Origin: Lentzea xinjiangensis
Lineage (GTDB): Bacteria; Actinomycetota; Actinomycetes; Mycobacteriales; Pseudonocardiaceae
Assembly (NCBI RefSeq): GCF_900110955.1
Contig: NZ_FOFR01000014.1
Location: forward strand, 124,001-188,000
DNA: 64,000 bases
Direction of reading: 5' to 3'
In this document: in pieces, positions 41,041-50,201 of the stretch
How positions within the stretch are numbered: the stretch's first letter is position 1
Layout of the letters: each line of letters opens with the position of its first letter
The notes under the pieces: model-generated
Database searches by the model: none
Told to the model about the DNA's origin: nothing
Seen by the model: only the letters and a program-made list of their open reading frames with translations
Position numbers and translations under genes: made by a program

Positions 41041-41607
41041 GTGACCGCCACCAGTGCCACCGCGTCGTCCCTGCGGCGGTTGTACTTCGCCCGTGCCGCG
41101 TTCGCGCTCGTCTGGGCCGTCCTGATGGGCGTGACGGGATCCGGGCTCGGGCCGATCAGCACCGCGCTGGTCGTGCTCTACCCGCTGTTCGACGTGGCCG
41201 CCGCCGTCGTCGACGCGCGCGCGTCCCGGAAGTCGGAGAACGTGCTGGGCCTGTACGTGAACATCGCCGTCAGCCTGGCCGCCGCGGCGGGCATCGCCGT
41301 CGCCACCGCCACGAGCGGGATCCCCGGGGTGCTCCAGGTGTGGGGTGCCTGGGCTGTCGTCTCGGGCGTCGTCCAGCTCGTCGTCGGTCTCGCCCGGCGC
41401 GGGATGGGCGGTCAGTGGCCCGTGATCCTCAGCGGTGGCCTGTCCGTGGGGGCCGGCGCGTCCTTCGTGCTGATGGCGTCGGCGCCGGACGCCGCGCTCA
41501 CCGGCGTGGCCGGTTACGCCGCGCTCGGCGGCATCTTCTTCCTGGTCTCGGCGATTCGGCTCGGAGCAGCCGCGAAGAAGGCTCCCGCGCCCACCGGGGC
41601 TGTCTGA
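41041..41607 (+). CDS. DUF308/HdeD-like membrane protein
   Basis: This 188-residue protein has six hydrophobic segments arranged as pairs (FARAAFALVWAVLMGV, ISTALVVLYPLFDVAAAVV, LYVNIAVSLAAAAGIAVA, WGAWAVVSGVVQLVVG, VILSGGLSVGAGASFVLM, GYAALGGIFFLVSAIRLG). The repeat pattern and DVAAAVVDA segment suit the HdeD/DUF308 group. The GTG start follows GAAGGA. It lies 58 bases after ohr in the same direction, so co-transcription is possible. The role is unknown. Confidence 0.8.
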   Translation: MTATSATASSLRRLYFARAAFALVWAVLMGVTGSGLGPISTALVVLYPLFDVAAAVVDARASRKSENVLGLYVNIAVSLAAAAGIAVATATSGIPGVLQVWGAWAVVSGVVQLVVGLARRGMGGQWPVILSGGLSVGAGASFVLMASAPDAALTGVAGYAALGGIFFLVSAIRLGAAAKKAPAPTGAV

Positions 41608-41630
41608 GCCGGACCGGCGCGGGCCGGGAC

Positions 41631-41670
41631 GGAGCGCCGCGGGCGGAGGCTCATCTGCCCGCGGCGCTCC
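41631..41670. terminator. Perfect 14-bp hairpin, convergent terminator
   Basis: GGAGCGCCGCGGGC (41631-41644) pairs with GCCCGCGGCGCTCC (41657-41670). The second arm lies inside the last codons of the leftward TetR gene. Confidence 0.7.
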
Positions 41671-42325
41671 CGCGTCGTTCCGGTCGGTCGCCGGCTCCGC
41701 GGCGCGCGTGGTGCAGGCCGAGCGGGCTGGCCGGGGGGAGGGGAACGCCGCCCGGCGAGGCCTCGGTGTCGAAGGCCTGGAGCAGGTAGGCCATCAACCG
41801 GCGGGAGAGGTCGTGGGCGTGCTCCGGCGGCGCGTCCCGGAGACCGCCGTTGGCCAGGACGAGCATGACCAGGTCGCTGATCGCGAAGTCCGGCCGCAGG
41901 CGCCCGCTGTCCTTCGCGCGGCGCACGAGTGCCTCCAGAGCGCTCTCGGCGTCCTCGCGCCGCCGCCGGTAGCCGGCGTCGCCGGAGAACGACGCGATGA
42001 ACGCCTCGGTGAAGCCGCGGTCCTCGATCTGCTCGGCGCGGATGAACTCGAGCAGGCGGCGGAACCCGGTCCAGGGGTCCGGGTCGGTGACGGCGTCGTC
42101 GAGCAGGGCCTCGCAGTGCGCGATCTGCTCGGCGAACACCTCGGTCACCAGCGCCTCGCGGCTCGGGAACCGCCGGAACAGCGTCGCCACGCCGACCCCG
42201 GCGCGCCGCGCGATCGTGCTCAGGGGGACGTCGACGCCGCGCGTGCGGAAGAGGTCGCGAGCCGCCTCGACGATCTGGGCCCGGTTGCGCGCGGCGTCGG
42301 CACGCAGGTCGGTGGGTTCAGCCAT
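41651..42325 (-). CDS. TetR-family regulator
   Basis: This 224-residue regulator has its HTH in RNRAQIVEAARDLFRTRGVDVPLSTIARRAGVGVATLFRRFPSREALV and a TetR_C_33-like domain after it. The ATG at 42325 directly abuts GGAGGA, which is unusually close; an upstream in-frame start or reduced initiation cannot be excluded. Two palindromic sites lie just upstream (42340 and 42404). It is divergent from the ketopantoate reductase-like gene, its likely target along with itself. Confidence 0.86.
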   Translation of the reverse strand: MAEPTDLRADAARNRAQIVEAARDLFRTRGVDVPLSTIARRAGVGVATLFRRFPSREALVTEVFAEQIAHCEALLDDAVTDPDPWTGFRRLLEFIRAEQIEDRGFTEAFIASFSGDAGYRRRREDAESALEALVRRAKDSGRLRPDFAISDLVMLVLANGGLRDAPPEHAHDLSRRLMAYLLQAFDTEASPGGVPLPPASPLGLHHARRGAGDRPERRGSAAGR

Positions 42326-42339
42326 TCCTCCAGTGAACA

Positions 42340-42359
42340 GGAATCGGAAACCGATTTCC
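42340..42359. promoter_or_regulatory. Putative TetR operator, site 1
   Basis: GGAATCGGAAACCGATTTCC is a near-perfect inverted repeat (TCGG/CCGA with GGAA/TTCC outside), 15 bases upstream of the TetR start. Confidence 0.6.
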
Positions 42360-42403
42360 AGTTGACGAAGTGAGTCGCCCGCGCGCGCGTTGATCTCACT
42401 TCC

Positions 42404-42425
42404 GGAAAACCGGACACCGTTTTCC
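42404..42425. promoter_or_regulatory. Putative TetR operator, site 2
   Basis: GGAAAAC (42404-42410) and GTTTTCC (42419-42425) flank eight bases, giving a 22-base palindrome related in its GGAAA/TTTCC ends to the site at 42340. The rest of the 42426-42680 gap shows no gene. Confidence 0.5.
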
Positions 42426-42680
42426 ACATAGCGGGCTACGGTGGTGACAAAGGTCGTCAGCCACCATTGAGAAGAGATCCTCCGCGGTCGAAACGCGCAC
42501 TGGTTCGCCACTGCGGGTTCCGCTGGCCACGCGGTGTCTCGGCTGCGGCGCCTCTCTGGCGTGAGGGGAGATGCGCGTGGCATTTCCCGTGGTGTCGCAC
42601 GGCCGGGTTTCGCTTTTCAATTCCGTTAACGGGTGGCGGCATTTCCGTCGCCCGGTGGTTCGTCATCGGGAGAATGCCGG

Positions 42681-43637
42681 ATGAAGGTTCTGATGTTCGG
42701 GCGCGGCACGATCGCGTCGCTCTACGGCTGGGCGCTCGCGAGAGCGGGGCACCGCGTGGAGTTCTACGTGCGGCCGGGAAGGGCGGCCCAGTACGCGCCC
42801 GAGGTCGACCTGCGGATCCGGGACGGGCGTACCCGGCGGGGACCCGCCGTGCGGGAGCGGTGGCCGATCACCCTGCGCGAGGACCTGGACGCCGGGCACG
42901 ACTACGACCTGATCGTCCTGAGCGTCAACCACGACCAGCTCGACGGCGCGGTCGAGTTCCTGAGCAGCCGCGTCGGCGACGCCACCGTGCTGATGTTCGG
43001 CAACGTGTGGGAGGACCCGGCGGCGGTGGTCTCGGCGCTGCCGGCCGACCAGGTCGTCTGGGGCTTTCCCGGCGGTGGCGGCGGCTACGCCGGATCCACG
43101 CTCTCCGGTGGCATCGTGAAGACCGTCTTCCTGGGGTTCTGCGACGGCTCCAACCGCGGCGCGAGATATCAGGCGGTGCGCGGGCTCTTCCGGAGCACCG
43201 GCTTCTCGGTGTCGGAGGTCCCCGACTTCCGCAGCTGGCTGTGGTTCCACTTCATCCTGGACGCCGGGATCCTCAGCCAGGCGCTGGCGGTCGGCGGGCA
43301 CGCCGGCCTCGTGCGGTCGCGCGCCGCCATCGAGGAGGTCGTGATGCTCGTCCGGGAGATGATCCCGCTGCTGGAGGCCAAGGGTGGGACTCCGCGACTG
43401 GGTGCCGCTCTCGTGTCGCGCGTTCCGGCCCGGCTGCTGAGCTTCGTCCTGCAGAAGGTGCTCACCGGGGACAACATGCTCACCTTCCTGATGGAACAGC
43501 TGGACAGCGCCGGTCAGATGACTCCCGGCGCGGGCGGTGTCTACGCCAGGGACGTGCTGGCCGAGGCCCGGCGGCGCGGCGTGGCGCTGCCCCGGCTCGA
43601 AGCGCTGGAACCGTTGTTCTCCGCCGGGCGCCGTTAG
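42681..43637 (+). CDS. Ketopantoate reductase-like (PanE/ApbA family) protein
   Basis: This 318-residue protein has an N-terminal Rossmann domain (MKVLMFGRGTIASLYGWALARAGHRVEFYVR; GxGxxxxxxG variant FGRGTIASLYG) and a C-terminal helical domain (WFHFILDAGILSQALAVGG). The NADPH-binding region fits the family, but GRGTIA replaces the usual GAGAIG, and the C-terminal catalytic Lys and Glu pattern of true PanE is not clear. It is probably a ketopantoate reductase-like enzyme for another 2-oxo acid. It is single and divergent from a TetR gene. Confidence 0.82.
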   Translation: MKVLMFGRGTIASLYGWALARAGHRVEFYVRPGRAAQYAPEVDLRIRDGRTRRGPAVRERWPITLREDLDAGHDYDLIVLSVNHDQLDGAVEFLSSRVGDATVLMFGNVWEDPAAVVSALPADQVVWGFPGGGGGYAGSTLSGGIVKTVFLGFCDGSNRGARYQAVRGLFRSTGFSVSEVPDFRSWLWFHFILDAGILSQALAVGGHAGLVRSRAAIEEVVMLVREMIPLLEAKGGTPRLGAALVSRVPARLLSFVLQKVLTGDNMLTFLMEQLDSAGQMTPGAGGVYARDVLAEARRRGVALPRLEALEPLFSAGRR

Positions 43638-43643
43638 CCGGTG

Positions 43644-43674
43644 CGGGGGACCGCTCGTGCTGAGCGGTCCCCCG
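43644..43674 (+). terminator. Hairpin terminator after the PanE-like gene
   Basis: CGGGGGACCGCTC (43644-43656) pairs perfectly with 43662-43674 around GTGCT. Confidence 0.75.
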
Positions 43675-43780
43675 TGGACCACGGCGCGGCCGCCCGGAGG
43701 AGGACACCGGCACCGCCGTCCCGCACGACGCGCGGGGTTATGGTGGATCTGGTGCGGTTCCTGTCGACACAGGGGGTTTC

Positions 43781-44182
43781 GTGACCACGGTAGCTCTTGC
43801 CCCGACCATGCGGATCGGTGAACTGGCCCGGCGGACGGGCGTCAGCGCGCGCTCGTTGCGGTACTACGAGCAACAGGGCTTGGTGCACAGCACGCGGTCC
43901 GTCGGCGGCCAGCGGCACTACGCGGCGACGGAGGTCACGCGGATCGAGATCATCCGGCGGCTGTTCGAGGCGGGGCTGAGCAGCCGGGTGATCGCCCGGC
44001 TGATGCCCTGCGTCGATACCGGCAGCACGGACGTGGCCGAGGACGCCTTCGCCACCATGCTCTCCGAGCGCGACAGGCTGACCGCCGACATCACCCGGCT
44101 CCTCGGTGCGAGGGACGTCCTCGACGAGCTGATCGACATCAACACCCGGTACCGGCGCGGGTTGGGCGGGGACGGCGGCTGA
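43781..44182 (+). CDS. MerR-family regulator
   Basis: This 133-residue MerR has its winged HTH in MRIGELARRTGVSARSLRYYEQQGLVHSTRSVGGQRHYAATEVTRIEII, followed by a coiled-coil dimerisation helix (SERDRLTADITRLLGARDVLDELI). Only one cysteine (LMPCVD) is present, so the metal site of CueR/MerR types is absent. The GTG at 43781 has AGGGGG upstream. It converges with an MDR oxidoreductase gene six bases away; such pairs are common in actinobacteria and the oxidoreductase may be its target. Confidence 0.9.
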   Translation: MTTVALAPTMRIGELARRTGVSARSLRYYEQQGLVHSTRSVGGQRHYAATEVTRIEIIRRLFEAGLSSRVIARLMPCVDTGSTDVAEDAFATMLSERDRLTADITRLLGARDVLDELIDINTRYRRGLGGDGG

Positions 44183-44188
44183 GCGCGG

Positions 44189-45115
44189 TCAGAGGCTCAT
44201 GTCGATGACGAGCTTGCCCGAGGCGTGGCGCGACTCGACGAGAGCCAGCGCCTCTCCCGCCCGCGTGAGCGGGTAGGCCCCCGAGATGTGCGGGTCGAGC
44301 CGTCCGGCGACCATCAGCTCGGCGACGCGTTCGAGGTTCGCGCGGTCGAGGCGGCGGCGTACCTCGGCGCCACCGAGCTCGGCCACCGACGGGTCTCCCA
44401 CGGCGATCAGCGCGTCCGGCTTCGCCGCCAGCGGGGCGACGTCGCGCAGGGACTGGCCGCCGACGGTGTCGACGACGGCGTCGAAGCCGTCCGGGGCGTG
44501 CGCGCGGAGCCGGTCGACCACCTCGCCCAGGGTGTAGTCGACGAACGTCGCGCCGGTCGCCGTCACGAGCTCGCGCTTGGCGGGACCGCCCGTGCCGGTC
44601 ACGACCAGGCCGCGGTCCCCGGCGAGCTGGGCCAGCGCGATGCCGACACCGCCACCGATCCCGTTCACCAGGATCGAGGCCCCGGCGGGCAGGTCGAGCT
44701 GGTCGAGCACGTCCAGCGCGGTGGTGCCGGCGACGGGAACCGTCGCCGCCCAGGTCTCCGGCAGCGTGTCGGGGATGCGGGCCGTGGACGTGCCGAGCAG
44801 CAACGTCGTCTCCGCGTACGTGCCCGCACCGGTCAGCGCGAACCCGGTGACCCGGTCGCCGACGGCCAGTCCGGTCACGTCGTCGCCGACCGCGAGCACC
44901 GTGCCGGCCGCCTCCATCCCCAGGACCTGGGGGAAGGGCAGGTGGCCGTTCAGCGCCGGAACGTGGCCCGACCGCAGCAGGTGGTCGAGCGGGTTCACGC
45001 CGGCGGCGGCGACGCGGATGAGGACCTCGGCCGGACCGGGGGCCGGGTCCGGCCGCTCGAAGGACACCTGGACTTCTGGGCCGCCGAAAGCGTTGTACCC
45101 CAATGCTTTGCTCAT
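44189..45115 (-). CDS. NADP-dependent MDR oxidoreductase (quinone oxidoreductase type)
   Basis: This 308-residue medium-chain dehydrogenase has a GroES-like N domain (VLIRVAAAGVNPLDHLLRSG) and a nucleotide domain with SILVNGIGGGVGIALAQLA. The structural zinc cysteines are absent, as in zeta-crystallin-like quinone reductases. ATG 45115 was chosen because AAGGAG lies nine bases upstream; a GTG at 45133 overlaps that site. Likely role: reduction of quinones or enones in detoxification. Confidence 0.9.
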   Translation of the reverse strand: MSKALGYNAFGGPEVQVSFERPDPAPGPAEVLIRVAAAGVNPLDHLLRSGHVPALNGHLPFPQVLGMEAAGTVLAVGDDVTGLAVGDRVTGFALTGAGTYAETTLLLGTSTARIPDTLPETWAATVPVAGTTALDVLDQLDLPAGASILVNGIGGGVGIALAQLAGDRGLVVTGTGGPAKRELVTATGATFVDYTLGEVVDRLRAHAPDGFDAVVDTVGGQSLRDVAPLAAKPDALIAVGDPSVAELGGAEVRRRLDRANLERVAELMVAGRLDPHISGAYPLTRAGEALALVESRHASGKLVIDMSL

Positions 45116-45222
45116 CTCGGATGACTCCTTCACCGTCGGGCGCCGGCGGTCGGCGCGGACGGTGCGAAGCTATTCCGTGACACCGGTGTCAACTTCCAGC
45201 CGATGTGACCCAGCCGACAGAG

Positions 45223-45251
45223 AAGGCGGCCCTCGTCGAGAGGACCGCCTT
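45223..45251 (-). terminator. Hairpin terminator of the SDR gene
   Basis: AAGGCGG/CCGCCTT and CCTC/GAGG stems (one mismatch) close a five-base loop, 20 bases after the SDR stop. Confidence 0.65.
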
Positions 45252-45271
45252 GCGCTGGAGGGAGTCGCCGC

Positions 45272-46171
45272 TCAGGTCAGCAACTGGCCGCCGGTGACAC
45301 CGAGGACCTCGCCGGTGATGTAGCTCGACTCCTGCGACGCGAAGAAGACGAAGGCCGGTGCCAGCTCGGCGGGTTGCGCGGCGCGTCCGATCGGCGCCTG
45401 CGCACCGAAGTCGTCCACCTTCTCCGCCGGCATCGTCGCCGGGATGAGCGGTGTCCACACCGGACCCGGCGCGACGGAGTTGACCCTGATGCCCTTGTCG
45501 ATGAGGTCGGCAGAGAGCGCCTTGGTGAAGTTGACGATGGCGCCCTTGGAAGCCGCGTAGTCCATCAGCTCGGGGGAGGGCTGGAACGCCTGGATGGACG
45601 ACGTGGTGATGATGGAGGCGCCGGGGCGCATCAGCGGCACCGCGGCCTTGCAGAGCCAGAACATGGCGTACACGTTGGTCTTGAACACCCGGTCGAACTG
45701 CTCGCTGCTGATGCCGAGCAGGCCTTCGCTCTGCGCCATCTGGTAGGCGGCGTTGCTCACCAGGACGTCGATCCGGCCGAACTCCTCCTCGGCCCGCTTG
45801 ACGAGCTCCTGGCAGGCTTCCTCGGTCCGCAGGTCACCGGGCACCAGGACGGCCTGCCGGCCGGCGTCCCGCACGAGCTCGGCGGTGCGCTCGGCGTCGG
45901 CCTGTTCCTCCTCCAGGTACGACAGCACCACGTCCGCGCCTTCGCGGGCGAACGCGATCGCCGCGGCACGGCCGATGCCGGAGTCCCCGCCGGTGATCAC
46001 CGCCTTGGTGTCGAGCAGGCGGTTGCTGCCGCGGTAGGTGCGCTCGCCGTGGTCGGGTTCCGGCCCCATCCGGCGGTCGGTGCCGGGATGCGGCTGCTCC
46101 TCGCCCTGCTGGCTACCGGGGCGCGGGTACTGCTCCCGCGGGTCCTGGCGGGTGTACTGGTCTTCGGACAT
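45272..46171 (-). CDS. Short-chain dehydrogenase, stress-type (YghA/YhdG-like)
   Basis: This 299-residue SDR has a hydrophilic N-terminal extension of about 50 residues (QYTRQDPREQYPRPGSQQGEEQPHPGTDRRM), then the cofactor motif AVITGGDSGIGRAAAIAFAREGADV, NAAYQ, and catalytic Ser-Tyr-Lys in TTSSIQAFQPSPELMDYAASKGAI. The extended N terminus is typical of general-stress SDRs such as B. subtilis YhdF/YhxC. A sigma-B-like promoter at 46212-46235 supports stress control. The substrate is not assigned. Confidence 0.9.
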   Translation of the reverse strand: MSEDQYTRQDPREQYPRPGSQQGEEQPHPGTDRRMGPEPDHGERTYRGSNRLLDTKAVITGGDSGIGRAAAIAFAREGADVVLSYLEEEQADAERTAELVRDAGRQAVLVPGDLRTEEACQELVKRAEEEFGRIDVLVSNAAYQMAQSEGLLGISSEQFDRVFKTNVYAMFWLCKAAVPLMRPGASIITTSSIQAFQPSPELMDYAASKGAIVNFTKALSADLIDKGIRVNSVAPGPVWTPLIPATMPAEKVDDFGAQAPIGRAAQPAELAPAFVFFASQESSYITGEVLGVTGGQLLT

Positions 46172-46211
46172 GTGCGGTCACCTCGCGACGATAGATCTTG
46201 GCACCGCAGGT

Positions 46212-46235
46212 GTTCCCGTGCGGAGGGTGTTCAAC
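46212..46235 (-). promoter_or_regulatory. Sigma-B-like promoter of the SDR gene
   Basis: Read leftward the sequence is GTTG, 14 bases, GGGAAC, close to the GTTT-N14-16-GGGTAT consensus of sigma-B-group factors. It lies 41 bases before the start. Confidence 0.45.
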
Positions 46236-46239
46236 CGCG

Positions 46240-46512
46240 TCACACGCGCTTCGTTCGATGCCTTCGTGTCGTGTGCAGGCACGCGCCCACCATGAGCACC
46301 AGCACACCGGCGAAGACGATCCAGAGCATGTCGGTGATCGCGCCGATCAGCAGGCTCGCCGTGCCGAAGAGGTGGATCGCGAGCCGCACCACCGGGCGGT
46401 TCGCCCGGCGGTGCACCGCGCCGGGCGCGCTGAGCGCCTCGGCCAGGTCGGGGTCGTTGACCGCGAGCCAGCGCTCGATCCGGCGGAGCTCACGGAGTTC
46501 GTCGGAGTCCAC
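46240..46512 (-). CDS. DUF3040 membrane protein
   Basis: This 90-residue protein has a short N-terminal helix (SDELRELRRIERWLAVNDPDLAEAL) and two membrane segments (VVRLAIHLFGTASLLIGAI, LWIVFAGVLVLMVGACLHT), the DUF3040 layout. It starts seven bases after the ctaD stop, so it belongs to that operon. A related protein occurs at 63102-63332. The function is unknown. Confidence 0.85.
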   Translation of the reverse strand: MDSDELRELRRIERWLAVNDPDLAEALSAPGAVHRRANRPVVRLAIHLFGTASLLIGAITDMLWIVFAGVLVLMVGACLHTTRRHRTKRV

Positions 46513-46519
46513 GGCGGCC

Positions 46520-48274
46520 TCAGTGCTTGGTCTCGCGGTCGGTCGGCGCGAGCACCTCTTCGGTGGTCTTGTCGACGCCCGCCGGCCCGGACCTGGTGAT
46601 GGAGACGTGGGACTCCTCGCGCATGCGTTCGACCATGTGCGGGTAGTGCAGCTCGAACGCCGGGCGCTCGGAGCGGATCCGGGGCAGCTCGAGGAAGTTG
46701 TGCCGCGGCGGGGGAGAGGTCGTGGCCCATTCCAGCGAGTTGCCGAAGCCCCACGGGTCGTCCCCGCCGGCGGGTTCGCCGTACCGGTAGCTGCGCGCGA
46801 TGTTGTAGAGGAACGGCAGGACCGACAAGCCCAGCAGGAAGGACCCGATCGTGGAGAAGGTGTTGAGGAACGTGAAGTTGTCGGAGGCCAGGTAGTCGGC
46901 GTAGCGGCGGGGCATGCCCTGGTTGCCGAGCCAGTGGTGGACCAGGAAGGTGCCGTGGAAGCCGATGAACGTGGTCCAGAAGTGCAGCTTGCCCAGCGGT
47001 TCGCTCATCATCCTGCCGGTGATCTTGGGGAACCAGAAGTAGATCCCGGCGTAGGTGGCGAACACGATGGTGCCGAACAGCACGTAGTGGAAGTGGGCTA
47101 CGACGAAGTACGTGTCGGTGACGTGGAAGTCGAGCGGCGGTGAGGCGAGCAGGATGCCGGACAGGCCGCCGAAGAGGAACGTGACGATGAACCCGATGCT
47201 GAACAGCATCGGCGTCTCGAACGTGAGCTGGCCCTTCCACATCGTGCCGATCCAGTTGAAGAACTTGATGCCGGTCGGGATGGCGATGATGAACGTGGTG
47301 GCGGAGAAGAACAGCAGCAGCACCGCACCGGTGGCGTACATGTGGTGCGCCCACACGACCACCGAGTAGAGGGCGATCGCGATCGTCGCGTATACGAGGC
47401 CCTTGTAGCCGAACAGCGGTTTGCGGCTGAACACGGGGAAGATCTCGGACACGATGCCGAAGAACGGCAGCGCGATGATGTAGACCTCGGGGTGGCCGAA
47501 GAACCAGAAGAGGTGCTGCCAGAGGATCACGCCGCCGTTGGCGGGGTCGAACACGTGCGCGCCGAAGTGCCGGTCGGCCAGCAGCCCCAGCAGCGCGGCG
47601 GTGAGGATCGGGAACGCCAGCAGCACCAGGATGCTGGTGATCAGGATGTTCCAGGTGAAGATCGGCATCCGGAACGCGGTCATGCCGGGCGCGCGCAGGC
47701 ACACGATCGTGGTGATCATGTTGACCGCGCCCAGGATGGTGCCCAGGCCGCCGACGACGAGCCCGGAGATCCACAGGTCGCCGCCGACACCGGGGGAGTG
47801 CGGGGCGCTCGACAGCGGTGTGTAGGCGGTCCAGCCGAAGTCGGCGGCGCCCGCGGGGGTGAGGAACGACCCCACGACGATGAGCCCGCCGAACAGGAAC
47901 AGCCAGTAGGAGAAGGCGTTGAGGCGGGGGAAGGCGACGTCGGGTGAGCCGATCTGCAGGGGCACGATGAAGTTGGCGAACCCGAACACGATCGGGGTGG
48001 CGTAGAGCAGCAGCATCACGGTGCCGTGCATGGTGAACAGCTGGTTGTACTGCTCGTTGGACAGGAACTGCATGCCCGGCCGCGCCAGCTCGCCGCGCAT
48101 GAGCAGCGCCATCACACCGCCGATCATGAAGAACGCGAACGACGTGATCATGTACATGATCCCGATCAGCTTGTGATCGGTCGTGTGGAACAGCCTCAGC
48201 ATCGCGGAGCCCTTGCGGCCCCGCGCGGCCGCGGTCGGGAGCGGGACGGCCGGAATCGGCTTCAGCGTGGTCAT
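46520..48274 (-). CDS. ctaD: Cytochrome c oxidase subunit I
   Basis: This 584-residue subunit I of aa3-type cytochrome oxidase has twelve membrane helices. It reduces oxygen to water and pumps protons in the plasma membrane. Heme and copper ligands are visible: His in [11 protein letters not shown], the CuB/Tyr site in [27 protein letters not shown], and HFHYVLFG. The ATG at 48274 has AAGGGGAACC upstream. Subunits II and III are not adjacent, as is common in actinobacteria, where ctaD may be duplicated. A sigma-B-like promoter (48321-48345) overlaps the end of the MFS gene upstream. Confidence 0.97.
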   Translation of the reverse strand: MTTLKPIPAVPLPTAAARGRKGSAMLRLFHTTDHKLIGIMYMITSFAFFMIGGVMALLMRGELARPGMQFLSNEQYNQLFTMHGTVMLLLYATPIVFGFANFIVPLQIGSPDVAFPRLNAFSYWLFLFGGLIVVGSFLTPAGAADFGWTAYTPLSSAPHSPGVGGDLWISGLVVGGLGTILGAVNMITTIVCLRAPGMTAFRMPIFTWNILITSILVLLAFPILTAALLGLLADRHFGAHVFDPANGGVILWQHLFWFFGHPEVYIIALPFFGIVSEIFPVFSRKPLFGYKGLVYATIAIALYSVVVWAHHMYATGAVLLLFFSATTFIIAIPTGIKFFNWIGTMWKGQLTFETPMLFSIGFIVTFLFGGLSGILLASPPLDFHVTDTYFVVAHFHYVLFGTIVFATYAGIYFWFPKITGRMMSEPLGKLHFWTTFIGFHGTFLVHHWLGNQGMPRRYADYLASDNFTFLNTFSTIGSFLLGLSVLPFLYNIARSYRYGEPAGGDDPWGFGNSLEWATTSPPPRHNFLELPRIRSERPAFELHYPHMVERMREESHVSITRSGPAGVDKTTEEVLAPTDRETKH

Positions 48275-48320
48275 GGTTCCCCTTCTGCGCCGCACGTCGA
48301 CACGCCGCGTAGCGCGGGGG

Positions 48321-48345
48321 CTACCCCGCAGAACCTGCCGGACAC
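48321..48345 (-). promoter_or_regulatory. Sigma-B-like promoter of ctaD
   Basis: Leftward GTGT, 15 bases, GGGTAG. The spacer shares GCAGG and TGC with the DUF3040 promoter at 63377-63401. It is 47 bases before the ctaD ATG. Confidence 0.55.
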
Positions 48346-49523
48346 CTGCTCGAACCCGTCTGATCGGGTGATCCTCCACGACCTGCGTCCGCGGGTGGTG
48401 GAGGTGCGAGGCGGGGGCGCAGCTGGCTCCACGCGAGGAGCGCGGCCAGGCCGGTCAGCCCGAACACCGCGGCCAGCCCGATGCCGGTGGCCGCCGCGCC
48501 GGCCAGCGGCGACGCGACCGTCTGGCCGGCGCCGAGCCCGGCGAACGACCACACGACACCGCGAGCGGGACGAGCGGGGAACAGGCGAGCGGCCCAGACG
48601 ATGCACAGCCCGGTCAGCGCCATGTAGGTCGCACCGAACAGCGCGCTGGAGACCAAGGCGCCCGCCACACCCGGATCCGGCAGGCCCAGCAAGGCGGTGC
48701 CGCCCGCCGCCAGCGTCCACGCCCCGAGGTTCGCGGCTCGCAGGCCGAAGCGCTCCGCCGCTCGTCCGGCCAGGCCGCCGAGCAGCCCTGCCGCGCCGAT
48801 GGTGAACCAGCACCAGGTCGTGGCGACCGGACCCAGGCCGGCCTCGGTGAGCCGGGAGCTGGAGAACGTCCAGTACGGCGCGCTGGTGATCCCGATGAGG
48901 ACGGAGTTGACCAGCAGCGGAGCGAGCCCGTGCAGTGCCTCCGGTGCGGGCAGGGACCCCGCACCCGGCCGAGGCAACGTCCACCAGGCGATCGCTGTCA
49001 TCGCCACGCCGAGAGCGGCGAACACCGACCAGATCGCGGGCCAGCCGAATGCGAGCAGCGGCGTGAACGCCGACGCGGCCAGCCCGAGGCCGGTCCCGGT
49101 GTTCGCCCAGGTCTGCGCACGGGTCCGGACCCGTGACCCGGTCGTCTCGCCGATCAGCTGGGCCACACCGGGCGAGACGAGGCCCGCGCCGGCACCCGCG
49201 AGGACGAGCCCGGCGCCGAACACGGCCACGCCCGCGGGCAGCGCCATGAGGCCGAGCCCGAGCGCGGCCAGCGCGGCGGAGCCCAGCACGGTGCCGCGCG
49301 CGGCCCTCATGGCGGTCCGCGCGGAGACGAGCAACCCGATGCCGTACCCCGCGGTGGACAGCCCGCCGAGCACGCCCACCGCGACCGTCGTGAGCCCGAA
49401 CGTCTCGCTGAACCTCGGCACGAACAGCCCGTACGCGTAGCGCGCGAACCCGTAGCAGAGGGCGATCACACCCGCGCCGGTCGCGGCGGTCAGCCACCAC
49501 CTGCCACGCACCCGCTCATCCAT
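48321..49523 (-). CDS. MFS transporter (YbfB/YjiJ-like)
   Basis: This 400-residue protein has twelve predicted membrane segments, beginning [36 protein letters not shown], the opening typical of YbfB/YjiJ-family MFS proteins. The hydrophilic tail ([14 protein letters not shown]) overlaps the ctaD promoter. It is divergent from a TetR gene with a perfect 14-base palindrome between them, so efflux of an unknown ligand under TetR control is likely. Confidence 0.9.
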   Translation of the reverse strand: MDERVRGRWWLTAATGAGVIALCYGFARYAYGLFVPRFSETFGLTTVAVGVLGGLSTAGYGIGLLVSARTAMRAARGTVLGSAALAALGLGLMALPAGVAVFGAGLVLAGAGAGLVSPGVAQLIGETTGSRVRTRAQTWANTGTGLGLAASAFTPLLAFGWPAIWSVFAALGVAMTAIAWWTLPRPGAGSLPAPEALHGLAPLLVNSVLIGITSAPYWTFSSSRLTEAGLGPVATTWCWFTIGAAGLLGGLAGRAAERFGLRAANLGAWTLAAGGTALLGLPDPGVAGALVSSALFGATYMALTGLCIVWAARLFPARPARGVVWSFAGLGAGQTVASPLAGAAATGIGLAAVFGLTGLAALLAWSQLRPRLAPPPPADAGRGGSPDQTGSSRCPAGSAG

Positions 49524-49547
49524 GTCGATCGCAGTTCACCTCACCGA

Positions 49548-49561
49548 ACAGACCGGTCTGT
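49548..49561. promoter_or_regulatory. TetR operator between MFS and TetR genes
   Basis: ACAGACCGGTCTGT is a perfect 14-base palindrome centred in the divergent gap, followed by TATGAT, which could be the -10 box of the rightward TetR gene. Confidence 0.7.
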
Positions 49562-49628
49562 ATGATGGCGAGGGTTGCCGCTGCGGCCGCGGCCAAACCC
49601 GTGTGCCGACCTGCTCAGGGGAGATGTC

Positions 49629-50201
49629 ATGGGCCGGACCCGTCCCGGTGGCGCGAGGGCGAAGGTGCTCGAAGCGGCGTCGGCGCTGTTCTACCGCGAC
49701 GGCATCCACGCGGTCGGCGTCGACACGGTGGCGGCCGAGGCCGGCGTGACCAAGGCGGCCCTCTACGGCAACTTCGGCTCCAAGAACGGTCTGGTCGTCG
49801 CGTACCTGCGCGAGCGCGACCGGTTGTGGCAGCGGCAGGTCGACGCCATCACGGCCGGGTGCGCCGAGCCGCGGGACCGGGTGCTGGCCGTGTTCGACGC
49901 CTACGAGGCCTGGGTCGTCCGTGACGACTACCGCGGGTGCGCCTTCCTCAACGCCGCCTCGGAGTTCCCCGATCCCGCCGACGAGGTCCGCACCGTCGTC
50001 CACGACCACAAAACCGCGGTGCGCGACTACCTGCGGGCGCAGCTGGAGCGGATCGAGCCCCGGCACGCCGACACCCTCGCGGAAGAGCTGATGCTCCTGC
50101 TGGAGGGCGCCACGGCCATGTCCGTCGTGTCGCGGAGCGTGCGGCCGTTCCGCACGGCGAAGCGCGTGGCCGCGGCTTCGCTCGCCGCACCGGACGCCTG
50201 A
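49629..50201 (+). CDS. TetR-family regulator
   Basis: This 190-residue TetR has its HTH in ARAKVLEAASALFYRDGIHAVGVDTVAAEAGVTKAALYGNFGSKNGLVVAYL and a ligand domain with DDYRGCAFLNAASEFPDPADEVRTVVHDHK, matching the subfamily of the 35881-36462 protein. The ATG at 49629 follows GGGGAGA. It probably represses the divergent MFS gene and itself through the palindrome at 49548. Confidence 0.92.
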   Translation: MGRTRPGGARAKVLEAASALFYRDGIHAVGVDTVAAEAGVTKAALYGNFGSKNGLVVAYLRERDRLWQRQVDAITAGCAEPRDRVLAVFDAYEAWVVRDDYRGCAFLNAASEFPDPADEVRTVVHDHKTAVRDYLRAQLERIEPRHADTLAEELMLLLEGATAMSVVSRSVRPFRTAKRVAAASLAAPDA

